Shown: positions 43,001-56,947 of the stretch, one piece after another
How the letters are laid out: each line of letters starts with the position of its first letter
Numbering within the stretch: position 1 is the stretch's first letter
Source of the DNA: Plotosus lineatus
Taxonomy: Eukaryota > Chordata > Actinopteri > Siluriformes > Plotosidae
Assembly (NCBI GenBank): GCA_024760905.1
Contig: CM045731.1
Coordinates: 51,898,501 to 51,962,500, forward strand
DNA: 64,000 nucleotides
Direction of reading: 5' to 3'
Notes under the pieces: model-generated
Database searches by the model: none
Told to the model about the DNA's origin: nothing
What the model saw: only the letters and a program-made list of their open reading frames with translations
Program-made: the position numbers and the translations under genes

Positions 43001-46000
43001 AAACTGAGAACTCTCCTGCCCTCTGGGCAGTGCCATTTTGGAGACATCACTCCAAGTTCAATGTAAAAGGACATAAAGCGTAATAAAGTTTATCCTTTTG
43101 GTATTGTTTGTTAAACATGCTACAGAACATAAAATCTCATGCACAAACATTCTCAGAATTAACTGAGGTACTGTACTGGAATAATAATTGAAAAAAAACT
43201 TTAAAACGAGTGCTTTACAGTATATGCTGTATGTTTATATTTTATCATTAATAAAAATAAGAGTAAAAATTAAAGTTTTTCTTAATCATTACTATATTTT
43301 ACTACATTAATACTGTATTAATGAGTAAGACTGTCTATAGAATGTGTTTAAGAATCATATTTTAGCGCATGTAATAGATACATAGTATTTCACTTCCGGC
43401 TGCTCATGAGCATGTGACGTGTTGCATGGGGTTTTACTTCTGGGTACAGGATTCGCGGGAAGGCTCGGAACCGAACCCCCGCAAATGTCGAGGGCCTACT
43501 GTATTTTATCATAAATAAATATAACGGTAAAAATTTAAGTTTTTCTTAAATCATTATTTTACTACATTAATACTGTAGTAATGAGTAAGACTGTCTATAG
43601 AATGTGTTTAAGAAGCATATTTTAGAACATGTAATAGATACACAGTATTTTACCTCCTGTTGCTCATTCACGCATGCAATATGATACACTGGGTTTTACT
43701 TCCGGGTACAGAACTCGTGGATTATCTTCATTCGCAGGAACGGCCGGAACCGAACCCCCGCAAATATCGACGGCCTACTGTATATAATATTCCTGTATAT
43801 AAAAGCTTTAAAAATAAATCGACATTATGACCATACAACTTACTGACTCGGAGCTGTGCACGTGTGGGTGTGTGTCATCACTAGGCTGGTGTGGGGAGCA
43901 GAGTGATGCAGGCTGATTGATCACCACAGGCTGTGATGGGTGGAGGAGTTGCGGATACAGTGGAGGAGGAGGAGTAGGCAGAACTAGGAGAAGGTCAGGG
44001 TTGACTTGGGGCTGCTCACACAGGCTGTATTGACCCAGGGGCCTTAGTGCTTCTGGATTCTCATCCTCGGACTCTGAGAGGGAGCTGTCCGCCTGACCTA
44101 TACACCAGAACACACCACCATTGTACAGGACACACTTTCCTTAAAGTTGATGATCTGGTGTATTTTATTGTAGAATTAGAACAGCTGTCATCGTTTCTTT
44201 TTTTTTTTTTTTTTTTTAGTGACATTTTTTGTCTTTTGTTTGATGGCATGCAGTGTAAGATAAGATGAGCAGTCAGTCACTCACCGCTCTGCAACAACGC
44301 CGTCATGCTCCATTTAGAGCCACCCAGGGTCTCCAGCTTCTGCTCTAGCTTGTGGATGTACTCAATCACATCCTACACACACACACACACACACACAAAG
44401 TCATAAGGACACACCATGCAACAAGGCCATCAACACTCACATCCTGTCATCCATTTCAACAGGAATGATGCTGTTCGTGGCAAAAGCAAAACCACAAACC
44501 AGCCCAAGTGTGGAATTTGAGGGAAATGGTGATAATTTACAAACTAATGGCATCATTTCATCCTGTATTATTTTTCCTTTTTGATATACTGCAAAGGCTT
44601 TGCTATTGTGTTTGACTACACCAATAAATTATCCCTATAATACTGATGCCTTGAATAAGGGCGGGGCAATATATATTATAAAAATTATATTTTCATGCAT
44701 TTTCACAATAATGATAATCATCATATCATATAAATATGCCCTGATATTAATGTTCATTGACAAAACATGACTGCACATGTGGACTGTTTGTAATTATACA
44801 GATGCTGGGCTATTAGGGGTCACTCACACATTCTTGTGGACACCTATAGCCAGTGTGAGTTTTTTTTGGACTCCGGTCATAAATATGCGGTGTTTCCAGT
44901 ACAGGGTGATTGTTTTTGGAATTCAGCCACAGGGGTTTTGCTGCAAAAATGCATTAATATTACACTAATTCTATACATCATGCTAAATTTCCTTCACTGG
45001 TGTATTCATGTAGGTAAAACATTGCAGCTACCTTTTTATTTCTAGATTTAGGATGATATTTCTGCAAAATTGCAACACAATATTCTGTTCGCCGATAAGA
45101 TGAATAGTTGTATCGCAATACAATAATTTATCAATATATCACCCATCCCTTTTCATTTTTAGCAACTCCTAGAAGTTGTGTTTATTATGGTTAATAAGGG
45201 CTGCGCTTTGCCTTTTTCTCAGCCTGCAGCTGCTCCTTTTCTTTCTGAGCTACCCTGAGACTGGCTTTCAGTTCCTGCAGCTCTCTTCGGGTCTCACCCA
45301 GCTGCACCTGCATAAGCAACCACAACAACAAGCTCACAATCAGGTTGTGCTCAGTGATTTCCTTCTTAAATGAAGGATGCTTCAACCTGAACTCACCCTG
45401 TTGCAGTCCTTCTCCCGTCCAAGCTCCACCTCAACTTTGTTCCTCTCCATCCTCTCCTCCTGCAGCTGCTCTTCTTTCTGCTTGATCTCATCATTCAGTC
45501 TGTTCAAATGCATCCTGATCATCTGCAAACACAACACAGAAGCAACCTGAACATCAACATAGCGCTTTCTCTCCCCCTCGCTGTGTCATAGACTCATCTG
45601 TCACTCTTTCAGTCTTATTTCTCAGTATTTATAAACAGTTTTGTGCTTTAAAAACAAACAAAAAAAAGTGTTCGCATTATTAATACTTTATAATTTCTCT
45701 TTCATAATAAACTCCGATGCTAAGTGTCCATACTGTGTAATTATAAATCCTTCCTCCAAACATACCCCATGATGTCCTTGAAATAGAGTTCTAAATTTCT
45801 TCCCAGGTCTTGCTGATTGATATCACATCATTTAAAAAGGAATGGTCATTTTTTTCTGCACAAATGGTGTGAAATTATGACACGTGGTAGCCGAGAGTGA
45901 TTTACAAGGCACTAAGTCTAATTGACTTTGAAAGAAGAAGAGGAGAAAAAAAGGGCTTTCTGAGTAATGTGCCGTCAGTGATGCCGTTGGCGAATTGTTT

Positions 46001-49000
46001 CTTCATTTATAATATAACTCGTGTTTTTTATAATAATTATATTTAATTTATTAATTCACTGTATAAAGCATTTGACTTGTTCGGATACATCATTTCAAAA
46101 TTTAAAGGACTGTCTTATTTGTTAGTCTTTATTATAATGAATTCAATTCATTAGCTATTTAAACAGTAAATTAATTATTAATTAATTGATGAATAATTCA
46201 GAATAAACATATGCATGAACACAAAAAAAATCTCTGAACACATACACACACAGTCTACTGATGTGATAACCTGCTCATTCAGTACATTCAGGCCATCAGC
46301 TGAATTCATTTTATTGCCACATTAATGTTGCTGAGCCTCAACCCGACCAACTGCAGCAATAATATGATGATGATGCGATCAAAGATTAATGCTCTTTGTG
46401 AAAATATTACAGTGTGACCTGTTTTTAATTTATAAACAGACTAAAATAACATTAATTACTGTATCCGACGTAATAAGCGTCCTGCTCCAATAATCCCCCC
46501 GCCACCCCCATTGTTTTTTTATCTTACGTCTAATAACCGCCCATGTGTACTGGGAGCAAAATGGTAGATCAAACTTACCAATTTTATTCGATCAGTCTCT
46601 GTAATGGAAAAAAGGCGTTCACTGCATGTAGAAGCGAGTTTACATGGTATTTCAAGACCCCCTGCCACTGGGTATATAGATTTTCGTCTATAATGTTCAT
46701 CAGTAACAACACATTTGATTGTTTCGCCTTGTTTTAAAAAACAGGAAAATATTTTGCTGTGTTCTCTTGGTAAATGTCCAACAAGCTGAACCATTAGAAA
46801 CTGCTACAGCAAAACTATGGGATACTCTAAATGAATGGAGCGATGCGCCAAATATGGACCAATCAGAAAGTGATGACGAGTATTTTTCACCCAATTCTCC
46901 TACTCACTAACTTCATACATTTAAAGACATTCCTGGTCATGTGCTTTTCAACGGGCCATGTGCTAAAGTTCACATTCATGTTGATTGGCTCGATTTTACA
47001 TGGGGAAAATATTTAAAGGAACAGCACCGGGGGGCAAAAATAAAGGGTCTTTTTTTTATTTAAATTATGCTGTTTTCTGTTTATTTTTAGCTCTCATGTA
47101 AGTAATTTGGTTGATACCACAAAATGAATAACACAAATACCGGTAAAACTATTTTATTGTTCTGTTATTATTCCTGTTTTCCACCTCTATAAGCACTTAC
47201 GTTCCACTCTGCTGGTAAACATTTTAATAAGTGCCCACCCACTCCAATTTTTTTAAGCGCCCTGGGTGCTTATCACATCAAATACGGTAATTTCCTATTT
47301 GGTCACGGAGAAGCTGAAGTCTTATCTAAGCTGACATTGGGTGAAGATGCACCCTGAACTGCTTCCCAGACCATCACAGGGCCAAGGATTAAACAATTTG
47401 GTACACGTGAACGTGAATAACAAATCAAATTTTATGGACCCAACTAATTTGTGCTTAATGATAATTATCTCCGATTAGACCCTAATCTATCCACCATTGT
47501 TGCCCCCCCCCCCCATGCTTATTTCCCAATCACTCTTGCTTCTTGTCTTATCAGTCACCTCAGTGCTACACTTCAGACTCTCTCTCTCCTGCACCCAGCT
47601 AGCTCGAGCCTCTCGCAGTGCCAGGTTGGCATCCGCCAGCTGCAGGGTGAGCTGCGCAGCCTGCAGTCTGGCCTGGTGTAAGTCGGCTTGGATGCTGTCC
47701 CTCTGAGCCACCATGTCTCTTATCTCGGTCCGGAGAGTCTCCACGGAGTGCTCGCTGGCACTCAGTCGATCCTGAACACCACGCAACTCCGCCAAAACCG
47801 CTTCATTGGCTGCCTGTGTCAGAATATCATGTTCCAAATCAGTAGATCAGTCACAACAATCCATCCTATCAAGCTAACGTCTGCGTGGGAAACTGACACT
47901 ACAGAGACTGTGTGAGAGGATGCCGGTGCATTTGTGCGTTAAATAAAGTGGGAGGGTGGAGACGGATCGTTAAACCTCCTCTGCTTGAAATGTTTACTTC
48001 GCGTGGGTGTGAAAGAATATAAAATAGGATATGTAGGTGTGAGTGAGATTTGTTTGAGCCGACACCCCTCTGCATGTAATAATTAGCTTGAACACAAAGT
48101 ATGTGGGTGAGCATCTGACCGCTGTGTGACACACCTCCTTTCTGTGTGCGTTGTTGAGTTTGTGCGTGAGTGTGGTGATGGTGTCGCGCAGCTGCAGGGC
48201 GTGCGTGTCTCTCTGGGCTAGAGAACTTCTCAAACTCTGGAACTCGCTTGACAGGCCATGTAGCTCTTTCTCAGTCTGCTCCAGCTTCATCTAACAGAAT
48301 GTAACATGATACCACACCCACATAAGCATTTTCTCAAATTAACCATGGCAGTGTTATACACACGACAGTAACACCCTGACCACAGATTTTACTGTTTGTC
48401 TGTGGTCTGGATGTTTTGCATGCATTAGGCTAATTCTTTTTACATGTAGTCCAATAGAGTACAAACCCCACATTCAAATCCTACACCACAAACCACAAGC
48501 TCATTAAAAACACCCATCAATTAACCATCTTCAATCTCAACAACCCTCGTGCTACCATACAACTACAACACATTGACTTTGAGCCCTGTCTAATATGTCT
48601 TACCCTCTGACAGGTGCTACTGTACTAAGATAATCAATGCTAGTCCCTTAACCCGTCAGTGCTTTTCATGTTTTGGCTGATCAGTATACTAGTCCTTCTC
48701 AAAAAATTAGCATACTGTGATAAAGTTCATTATTTTCTGTAATGTACAGATAAAAATTAAACTTTCATATATTTTAGATTCATTGCACACCAACTGAAAT
48801 ATTTCAGGTCTTTTATTGTTTTAATACTGATGATTTTGGCATACAGCTCATGAAAACCCAAAATTCCTATCTCAAAAAATTAGCATATCATGTTCAGGTA
48901 GTCTAAACGAGCTATTAACCGAATCATCTGAATCAACCAATTAACTCTAAACACCTGCAAAAGATTCCTGAGGCTTTTAAAAACTCCCAGCCTGGTTCAT

Positions 49001-51473
49001 TACTCAAAACCGCAATCATGGGGAAGACTGCCGACCTGACTGCTGTCCAGAAGGCCATCATTGACACCCTCAAGCAAGAGGGTAAGACACAGAAAGAAAT
49101 CTCTGAGCGAATAGGCTGTTCCCAGAGTGCTCTATCAAGCCACCTCAGTGGGACGTCTGTGGGAAGGAAAAAGTGTGGCAGAAATGCTGCACAACCAGAA
49201 GAGATGACCGGACCCTGAGGAAGATTGTGGAGAAGGGCTGATTCCAGACCTTGGGGGACCTGTGGAAGCAGTGGACTGGGCTACAGGTGCCACATTCCCC
49301 AGGTCAAGCCACTTTTGAACCAGAAACAGCGGCAGAAGCGCCTGACCTGGGCTACAGAGAAGCAGCACTGGACTGTTGCTCAGTGGTCCAAAGTACTTTT
49401 TTTGGATGAAAGCAAATTTTGCATGTCATTCGAAAATCAAGGTGCCAGAGTCTGGAAGAAGACTGGGGAGAAGGAAATGCCAAAATGCCTGAAGTCCAGA
49501 GTCAAGTACCCACAGTCAGTGATGGTCTGGGGTGCCATGTCAGCTGCTGGTGTTGGTCCACTGTGTTTTATCAAGGGCAGGGTCAATGCAGCTAGCTAAC
49601 AGGAGATTTTGGAGCACTTCATGCTTCTATCTGCTGAAAAGCTTTATGGAGATGAAGATTTTCATTTTGCAGCACGACCTGGCACCTGCTCACAGTGCCA
49701 AAACCACTGGGAAATGGTTTACTGACCATGGTATTACTGTGCTCAATTGGCCTGCCAACTCTCCTGACCTGAACCCCATAGAGAATCTGTGGGATATTGT
49801 GAAGAGAAAGTTGAGAGACACCAGACCCAACACTGTGGATGAGCTTAAGGCCGCTATCGAAGCATCCTGGGCCTCCATAACACCTCAGCAGTGCCACAGG
49901 CTGATTGCCTCCATGCCATGTCGCATTGAAGCAGTCATTTCTGCAAAAGGATTCCTGATCAAGTATTGAGGGCATAACTGAACATAATTATTTGAAGGTT
50001 GACTTTTTTTTTGTATTAAAAACACTTTTTTTCTATTGGTCGGATGAAATATGCTAATTTTTTTGAGATAAGGATTTTTGGTTTTTCTTTACTTTTTTGC
50101 CAAAATTATCAATATTAAACCAATAAAAGGCTTGAACTGCTTCAGTTATGTGTAATGAATTTAAAATATATGAAAGTCTAATGTTTATCAGTACATTACA
50201 GAAAATAATGAACTTTATCACAATATGCTAATTTTTTGAGAAGGACTAGTATAGGTACAAGGCATATTTTTTTGTCAATAATAGCCAAAACGTTCACTTT
50301 TTTCTTTATACTGTATATATTTTCACCAGTAGAATGTTTAGTGTTTAGCACATGTCCAGAATGTATGGCAATGTAAGGCTAAACCAAAGCTAACGTCATC
50401 ATGCTAGCTGTATGTACCTTAACATTCTTGTGTTCACTTTCTACTTCTTTCTTCTGGGATGCAGATTTTTTGGTTCGCTCCTTCATCCTACATCAAGATA
50501 AAATTAAATCAATCAATAAATAAAAGGTGGCACGGTGGCACAATGGTTAGCATATTCACGTCGTAGTAAGAAAGCCTGGGTTCCATTCCCAGCTTGGATG
50601 TTTCTGTGTGCAGTTGGCATGTTCTGTCTGTGCTTGCTTGGGCTACCTCCAGGTAAACCAGTTTCCTCCTACAGTACAAAAACATGCTCATTGTTCTAAC
50701 TGGCTGTTCCAAATGTGTGCGTGTGATTGGTTGTGTGTTTCCCTGCGTTGGCCTGCCCTTGCCCCGAGTCCGCTGAGATGGGCACCAGCCTCCCCGTTAC
50801 CATAAGTATAGGAAGAAGCAGCTTAGAAAATGAATGAATGAATATATAAACATTCACCATGCTGGTCACATAATCAAGGAAAAAGACAGACTTTCCCTTC
50901 AAAGCTAATTAAATCTGAGAAGATAATAGTGATCTCACATATATGTGACACGTACGATGTTCTACAACTTTTTTGATGAATAGATCTCACATGCTGTTGC
51001 TTCACCCATAAATGTTGCTATATAGCCATATTAAATAGCCATATTGGCCAGAGGCTTCATAGTTAGCACTTGCTTAGGTTTCCCCTCCTGGCTGTTTGAG
51101 CTGGCAGTGAACACATGGTTTGCAGTAATTAGCTTTGCTTGGCACTCTAGTGTGTCATAGTGCGCTCGGCCTTCTGACCGGCTGCTGCCCACCCCCTAAC
51201 CAGGGGTAGTGGTGGCTTAGTGGATACAGGGATGGATGATTACTGATTCGAAGGTCAGCGGTTCAATCCCCACTGTCATCACTGTTGGGCTCTTGACCCT
51301 CAATTTGCTCAGTTGTATAAAAAAGTGATACAGATTCTGCCCGACTTATGTATATCCGTTTTTACGTTGTTTTTTTTTTTTTAAAGTCAAATTTTGAGTT
51401 TAGACGTACTTACGTAGTACGCAGACGTAATGACACAATGACGCTGCATTCATTGTTTACAAACTTCAGACTG

Positions 51474-51529
<56 letters not shown>

Positions 51530-54500
51530 CATACAGTGGTATGAAAAAGTATCTGAACCTTTTGGAATTTCTCACATTTCTGCATAAAATCACCATCAAA
51601 TGTGATCTGATCTTTGTCAAAATCACACAGATGAAAAAAACAGTGTCTGCTTTAACTAAAACCACCCAAAACATTTATAGGTTTTCATATTTTAATGAGG
51701 GTAGCATGCAAACAATGACAGAAGGGGGAGGAATAAATAACTGAACCCTCTGCCTAAGGAGACTTAAAGAGCAATTTAAACCAATTTTTACCAAACAATT
51801 TAAGTCAGGTGTGTGCCCAATCACTGATGAGTGGCTTAAAGCTGCCCTGCCCACTATAAAACACACACAGATATTTATTATCTTTTAGCAGAATCCCAAG
51901 AGTGTATACTTATTTTTATATTAATATTCATTAAATTTGTACTTGTTCTTTGTACGCATCTCTTGAATAAAGTTTACTTACTGACACAAAAGAAAGAACT
52001 CTCCGCTTTGCTGGGATTCACATCAGTGCAGGCTGTGTTCTAAACGAGTTCAACAGCACCCTTGTGCACTTGAAAGACCGGAAGTCTGTATAACCCACAG
52101 CAAGTATACTACTATTATTTGAAATATTTGATATTATTTTACAATGTTATGTTTGTAATAATTGATTTAGGGGTGCTTTATGAGATACGGTAATGGTATT
52201 TATGGATGTATAGTACAGTATGAGCGTCATACGTCACACGTCACTGTAACAACTTACGTTCACTTTCAACTTACGTTCGGCCGTCCGGAACCAATTAAAA
52301 ACGTAAGTCGGGGAGCGTCTGTAATTGTAAGTCTCTCTGGATAAGACCATCTACCAAATGCTGTAAAATGTATTTAATGTATTTCTTCTAACCCCCATTT
52401 CGGTCTGCTTGCCAGCACACTGAGTGTGGAGATTTCATTTATCAGAAGGCAACCAATCAGAGTAGAGAAGGTACAGTAGGCAGAAAAGAATATAGTTGGG
52501 AGGAGGAAGCCAAACAGCAGTATAGGATGCACTCAAAATCGGCATTTTCAGAAGCTGTGAAGAGGTGTCTGAAATGATATACATGTATGTAAGCTATCTC
52601 AAGGTTTTAAAGTTTTTAATAAAACTATAATAATAATAATAATTTTTTAGCTGTTTTTTCTGTAACACTTTCATACCTGTCAAGTTGTACGGTTTTGGCG
52701 TAATTTGTACAAGTGAGCACTGATTTTTAAATGTGTACGCCGTACGTCCGAAATCTGTACGTTTTTCGATCATTTCGTCTTTTTTTTTTAACTCCGTTTT
52801 TTGTGTCACCGTTTCGGTAAAGAGACGATACGCCGAATTGGTCTGTAGCCGTCTACTCGCGAGAATCGCGGGTTCCGTTTCTCGTCTGCTATCGTCTGCT
52901 CTTTCCGACCACGTGACCGCACTTTCACTTCCGCCATCATTCCCAGTTAGTTTTCGTGACTCGCAGTGGATACAGTTGATACAAACGTGATAACAATATG
53001 GATGGAACAGCTAAAAAGAAAAGGAAAACTAATTCCCACGGACGCCATCTACCAGAATGGCAGCCCGGAAGACCTTGAGAGAAGATGACACCATTCCCCC
53101 TGCAACAACAACAAAATTCTTCGAGGCTGTTAGAGGCTTTTATGAAGCTGTTGTCAAAAAGATGACTGATAAATTTCCTTTTGAAGACAGCATTTTGAAA
53201 GACTTGGTAGTGCTGGAACCCAAAAAACAGTGTGACTATACCCATGTTGTGTCACTGAACAGGTCTCTTTCAGTGTATGTGGATGAAGAGCAACTCAAAG
53301 AGGAATGGGATGATTACCAGTTCTTGGTGATGGACATGACTACAGAAACGGACTCTGGGGACTGTGACAAATACTGGGCCAATATTTTGAAACAAGTCAC
53401 TCCTCTTGGACACATCAGGTTCCCACAGATGAAGGTATTGTTTTCAAGTCTCCTTTGTCTACCACACAGCAATGCAGACAGTGAACGTGCATTTTCACAT
53501 GTCCGAAAGATCAACACGGAGTACAGGAAATCTCTTGGAGTGGACACACTTACAAATTACCTTCAAGTCAAACTTAATTGCGAGGTCAAGTGCCATGAAG
53601 TGAAGCCATCAAAAGAAATGATTGAAAGTGCCAAAAGTGCTACATATAGTTATAATAAAGATCACTGTTAAATTTTCTTAATCATGCAGCTGAAGATATT
53701 ACTCTTTTATTTGATTGCACCAGGTTATATGTTACAACATTACCAATAAATTCATATTATATTAAAAATAGAGTTTAATTTTTGTTTCATATTGCACGCG
53801 ATAATAAGACGCGTAAGATTAGTTGCTATTTTGTAAGGGCATAAGTAGCCATTTGTAAGATCGCCAACGGCCTAGGGTTGACAGGTATGCACTTTGGTGT
53901 CAACCAAACGTAATTGTGGCAAACTTTTTTTCTTTTCTTTTTTTAAATCAGCCCTGTTAGCTACAACAGGAAGGTCCTACCTTTCTAGATCAATCGCCCT
54001 CTCCAGGGCTTTTTGGGTGAGCGTCCTGATGTCGTCTTCCAGCTGGCTAATCCTTTGCTCACTCTCTACTTCTTTGATAAACAGGGCCTGTTTTTCCTCC
54101 TCTAGAACCTCACTGAGAGTTGCAATCTCCTAAAAACAGACAGATGATTTAATGGATAAACAAGTAGTGAATGAACTGCAATTATTACTGAAACGAACCA
54201 GAAACATTCATATTACAAAAATTAAAGCATTTTGCTTTCACAGCCAAGATTTGTCCACTGCACTGAAGTACACTATGTACTCTGTCGGTCATTTACTTGC
54301 CAAACTTCGCTAATCGTACTAGGGTTGTGGGGATATCACTAGGTGATGGTGGGGAACACCTCACTGGACTATCACAGGGCCAACACACACAAAACCAGTC
54401 ACTTTCACACTCTCAACGAGGGGCAATTTATACTTGAACCCAGGACCTTCTTGCAGTGAAGTGGATGTGCTAAGCACTACACCATGGTCCTACTATACAT

Positions 54501-56908
54501 GTCATTATAAAATATTCCGTTATTAGAAGACCATTATTTGTTTTCTACCTCCTGCTTTTTCTTCATGTCCTCCATTTGTTCTCTGGTGCCCTTAAGCTCC
54601 TCCTCCAGCTTCTTGCTCTTTTGTTCCAACATCTCCCTGGTCCTGTGCAAGTTCTCTCGCTCATGTTCCCGGCTTCTCTCTGCTGCTTCAAGAGCCTGTA
54701 ATAACTCAGCCCTCTCTTTCAGACACTCCTGCAGTCGGCTCTGAAGAAAGAAGAAATCATTCAACTTTATATAGAAATGTAGTTGGGCCTCCAAAAGCTG
54801 CCAGATTAGCATTAATGCTATGATTTATAAATGTAATTCACCACAAACTCTGAGCCTAACTCCACCTCCTACATAACTGTGGGATGTCCTAGACCACTTT
54901 GCGGTACACTCGGTGGCTGGACTCCATGCTTCTCAGACTATCAAGATGATCCATGAGTATGTCACATGACCTAAGAACTCTGTGACATCATGAATTACTG
55001 ATTTCTCCAACCCTGAGACATCACATAGGTTAATTCGCTGATTCTAGTTCAGGGGTGGGCAATCTTATCCGCAAAGGGCCGGTGTGGGTTAGGGTTAGGG
55101 TTGGGGTCACCTTGCTTTAAGTCTTAAACAGTAATGTGATCTCACCAAGATGGCCCCACTTCAGAATTGAAACAGTAATGTCCAATCGAGGGTTTTTTTC
55201 TTTTCTTTTGATGATCAGTGATTGGTGGAAACAGGTGGAAGGTGTGGCTATTGTTTGGTTGAAGTGAAAACCTGCACCCACACCGGCCCTTTGCGGATAA
55301 GATTGCACACCCCTGTTCTAGTTTCAAGTGGCCAAAGGGCTGAGATGGGAGGGATTGAGAAAAATGAGGAAGTAACCACATATGAATGACAAGTCTTGAT
55401 TTGCACATAAAGCAGTGCTTCTCAATTATTTTGTCACCCCGCCCCCATATAAATAGTGTTATTTGTCTAAAAATTGTTAGAAGTAATCCTCTGCATAACA
55501 CTGTATCCATATTAACATAAATCCTTATTTTCATTATGGAATACAAAAAAAAGAAGAAATATAGATCAACTCCCAACAAAGAATAACTATTAACATTTTT
55601 TTAATCTTTAAACAAAAAGATTTAAAGTGCATCAATTTGTCTGAAATAAAAAAGTATCCTTATTTAAACTGTAAACACTTTTGACCAACAATTTGAACCA
55701 TTCGATACTGGAAAGTAAAATGAAATAAAATCAATAAATAATAATAAATTTAAATTGATCAGCAATATTAACTCAGGAACACAATATATAAAACACTTTA
55801 AGCTACAAAAGAAAAATGAAACAACCAATGCATTATTATTATTATTATTTTTTTTTGGTCAAAATGATTAAGTCCACATTAATGTACAATGAGCACGTTT
55901 CGCAGTGCACAGCTTTTCGAAGCCGGGTTTAAAGCACGATACTGAACTTTCAGCTCCTGCTCAATGCTGAACTGGCGCCTGGACTTATTTTCACAGTGCT
56001 GATCTCATCCAGCATGACAGAGACCGTGTGTGCTGCAGGAAGGATCAGTTCCACTGTTTCAGCTTTCCAAAGAACATTATTCCAGAAGACCTGCTCTTTG
56101 TCTCTTTTCTCTCTGGCAAACTTCAATCTGGCATTAATGTTCATTTTTAGAGCGCAAAGGTTTCGTCCTTGCACACCGCCCATGAAGGTCAAACTTGTGT
56201 CATCTCTTTGCTGTGAGAGTCCTGTGCTTTCACATCGACATTTGAGAAAGCCCGCTGTAGCTCCCGTGATGATATTTCAGGACTTGTGATGACTTTTTTC
56301 ACATCATGCTGATGTCAGATTCTTTTGATATATTTTTAAATCCCTTACCAGACTCATAAGCAGCCTCTTCCTGAGGGCCTCAGACAGCATTGTTTATTAC
56401 CCAGTCTCACTTCGAGAGATAGGGGCACAACTAAACTAAACGTCCTTCAAAGTGCTCAGTAACGATGTTCTGCTCATGTGCACCTGTTTGTGACTATTGT
56501 CTTTCTATGTGGGAAAATATGTGGCGGAGTTCAAAATTTTTCCTCAATTGAAATATGCATTGTTGTTCAAATCTTTTGTTGGATGAGTACAAATATATTA
56601 ATTCATGTTGTTTAATAACAAGTAAATTACTCTTTTTCCCCGGAAATAAATAAAACAAGATTGGACATTGTAATATGAACACTTCTTAACAAAGAGTTGA
56701 CCATTTAATGGGGTAGCCTAATTTTTTCAAATTACTGTATTTAAAAATTAGCATTGTTTCACAGTCCCAATGAACAAATAACAAGTAGAGAAGTACCAAA
56801 CAGGTGACCTAGATCTGTACAGGGATTAGGGTTGGTTGATTTTAACCAGTAGATGGCGTTTTGAGCCTTTTCAATCTTAATAAAACATACTGCAAGAGAG
56901 AGAGAGAG

Positions 56909-56947
<39 letters not shown>

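Larger units (their letters stand above)
51200..52385 (+). mobile_element. SINE split by a pogo-like insertion
   Basis: Head GGGGTAGTGGTGGCTTAGTG with B-box-like GGTTCAATCCC (51260) in the left part. The right part (52324-52385) reads TTGTAAGTCTCTCTGGATAA, CATCTACCAAATGCTGTAAA, the usual 3' part of such a SINE. Confidence 0.82.

Noticed and set aside
55084..55105. Telomere repeat (TTAGGG)n
   Set aside because: Only two imperfect units inside a MITE; not an interstitial telomere array.
55996..56289. 97-codon plus-strand ORF
   Set aside because: Antisense of the Tc1 transposase fragment.
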